This document shows, piece by piece, positions 5,088 to 5,786 of a stretch of 5,786 nt of DNA. Under the pieces are notes generated by a model, which saw nothing but the letters and a program-made list of their open reading frames with translations, was not told where the DNA came from and made no database searches. Positions within the stretch are counted from its first letter, which is position 1, and every line of letters starts with the position of its first letter. The stretch is from Betaproteobacteria bacterium. Lineage in GTDB: Bacteria; Pseudomonadota; Gammaproteobacteria; Burkholderiales; SG8-39. Location of the stretch: NCBI GenBank assembly GCA_027317055.1, contig DAHVFK010000239.1, positions 1 through 5,786 of the forward strand. The letters are read 5' to 3'. The translations under genes and the position numbers were made by a program.

Positions 5088-5786
5088 GCGGCGGCGCATT
5101 CCGCGCGTCAGCCAAAGCTCGCCGTCGCGCCCCACGATGAGCGCGTCGAGGCCCGGGGTTGCCTCGACCAGGTGTACGCCCTCGTCCTTGCCCAGCACCA
5201 TGATCGCCACGCCCAGCCCGTCGAGCGCCTCGAGCCGCTCGGACACCAGGGTCACGCCGCGCGGGCCATCGGCCGGCATGCCGCTGCGCGGATCGAGGAT
5301 GTGGTGGTAGCGCTTGCCGCCGCGCACGAAGGCGCGCTCGTAGTCGCCCGATGAGGCGACGATGCCCCGCGCGAGCTCGAGCGTACCGAGCAGCCGATCC
5401 GGCGCGCGCGGGTCGCGCACCCCGACGCGCCAGGGCGCGGCGCCCGCGCGCCCGACCGCGGCCACGTCGCCGCCGCCGTTGACCAGCGCGCGCTCGACAC
5501 CGGGCCGCGCGAGGCGCCTGGCGCCCGCCTCGATGATGTACAGCTTGGCGATCCCGCCCAGGTCGATGCGCATGCCGCGCCGCTCGAGATAGGCGGTGCG
5601 CGCGCGCCGATCGAGCACCAGCTTGCGGTAATCGACCAGCGGCCGCTCGGCCGCGGTCTCGGCCGCGCTCGGCATGCGCGGGTCGTCCGGCTGGAAGCGC
5701 CAGCCGCGCAGGGACCCGATCGTGACGTCGAATGCGCCGTGGCTGCGCGCCGACATGCGCTGCGCCATCTCGAGCACCTGCATCAG
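5076..5786 (-). CDS. apbE: FAD:protein FMN transferase (ApbE family), N-terminus beyond window edge
   Basis: ApbE proteins move FMN from FAD onto a Thr/Ser of partner proteins such as NqrC, RnfG or NosR-type subunits, outside the cytoplasm. The frame is open to the window end (5786), so the signal peptide and roughly the first 60-80 residues are not seen; 235 residues follow the first visible ATG codon (5783). Numbering from that codon, family motifs are G-A-F-D-V-T at 16-21, R-I-D-L-G-G-I-A-K at 72-80, V-N-G-G-G-D at 101-106, S-S-G-D-Y-E at 144-149 and H161-I-L-D-P-R-S-G at 161-168. Two positions look unusual: the usual K-G-Y is K80-L-Y, and the metal-site segment A-D-x-x-x-T reads L187-D188-G-L-G-V192, keeping Asp but replacing Thr by Val. 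No flavinylation target is visible in the window. The gene ends inside the end of the convergent DUF2249 gene. Confidence 0.92.
   Translation of the reverse strand: MMQVLEMAQRMSARSHGAFDVTIGSLRGWRFQPDDPRMPSAAETAAERPLVDYRKLVLDRRARTAYLERRGMRIDLGGIAKLYIIEAGARRLARPGVERALVNGGGDVAAVGRAGAAPWRVGVRDPRAPDRLLGTLELARGIVASSGDYERAFVRGGKRYHHILDPRSGMPADGPRGVTLVSERLEALDGLGVAIMVLGKDEGVHLVEATPGLDALIVGRDGELWLTRGMRRRLGR

Overview
The window is GC-rich, gene-dense bacterial DNA, most likely from a proteobacterium and perhaps a betaproteobacterium. That is inferred from the high G+C, the type of COX15 relatives, and FNR-type promoter boxes; no rRNA or other taxonomic marker is present. It holds seven or eight membrane and redox genes and no mobile elements, tRNAs or CRISPR arrays.

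Left part, minus strand (2868 down to 1): an apparent four-gene operon. It encodes a 61-residue single-helix membrane protein, a CuA-bearing oxidase subunit II, a heme-copper oxidase superfamily subunit I, and the N-terminal 126 residues of heme o synthase (ctaB), cut by the window edge. Gaps are only 10-13 bp, and at each junction the stop codon overlaps the next Shine-Dalgarno sequence. Subunit I has all six metal-binding histidines, but the active-site tyrosine four residues after the first CuB histidine is glutamine (His-Ser-Ser-Gln-Gln). This points to a non-canonical enzyme, probably an NO reductase of the CuA/sNOR kind rather than a normal O2 reductase.

Middle (2869-3021): a 153-bp divergent promoter with a perfect FNR/ANR/DNR-type palindrome, TTGATACGCATCAA. 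Its centre lies exactly 41.5 bp from plausible start points in both directions.

Right part, plus strand (3022-5087): heme A synthase (ctaA, type without cysteine pairs) overlaps by 14 bp a 183-residue protein. I read that protein as a shortened, degenerate COX15/CtaA paralogue that has lost its second heme-ligand histidine. A second FNR-like box (9 of 10 matches) lies at its stop codon, followed by a DUF2249 gene that seems to have a leaderless promoter. Convergent with it, overlapping by 12 bp, is a 5'-truncated apbE (FAD:protein FMN transferase).

Together this looks like a low-oxygen or NO-responsive module: a CuA terminal reductase with an altered active site, its heme o and heme a synthesis, and accessory proteins often seen beside nitrogen-oxide respiration genes. 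The NO-reductase reading is an inference from one motif plus context.
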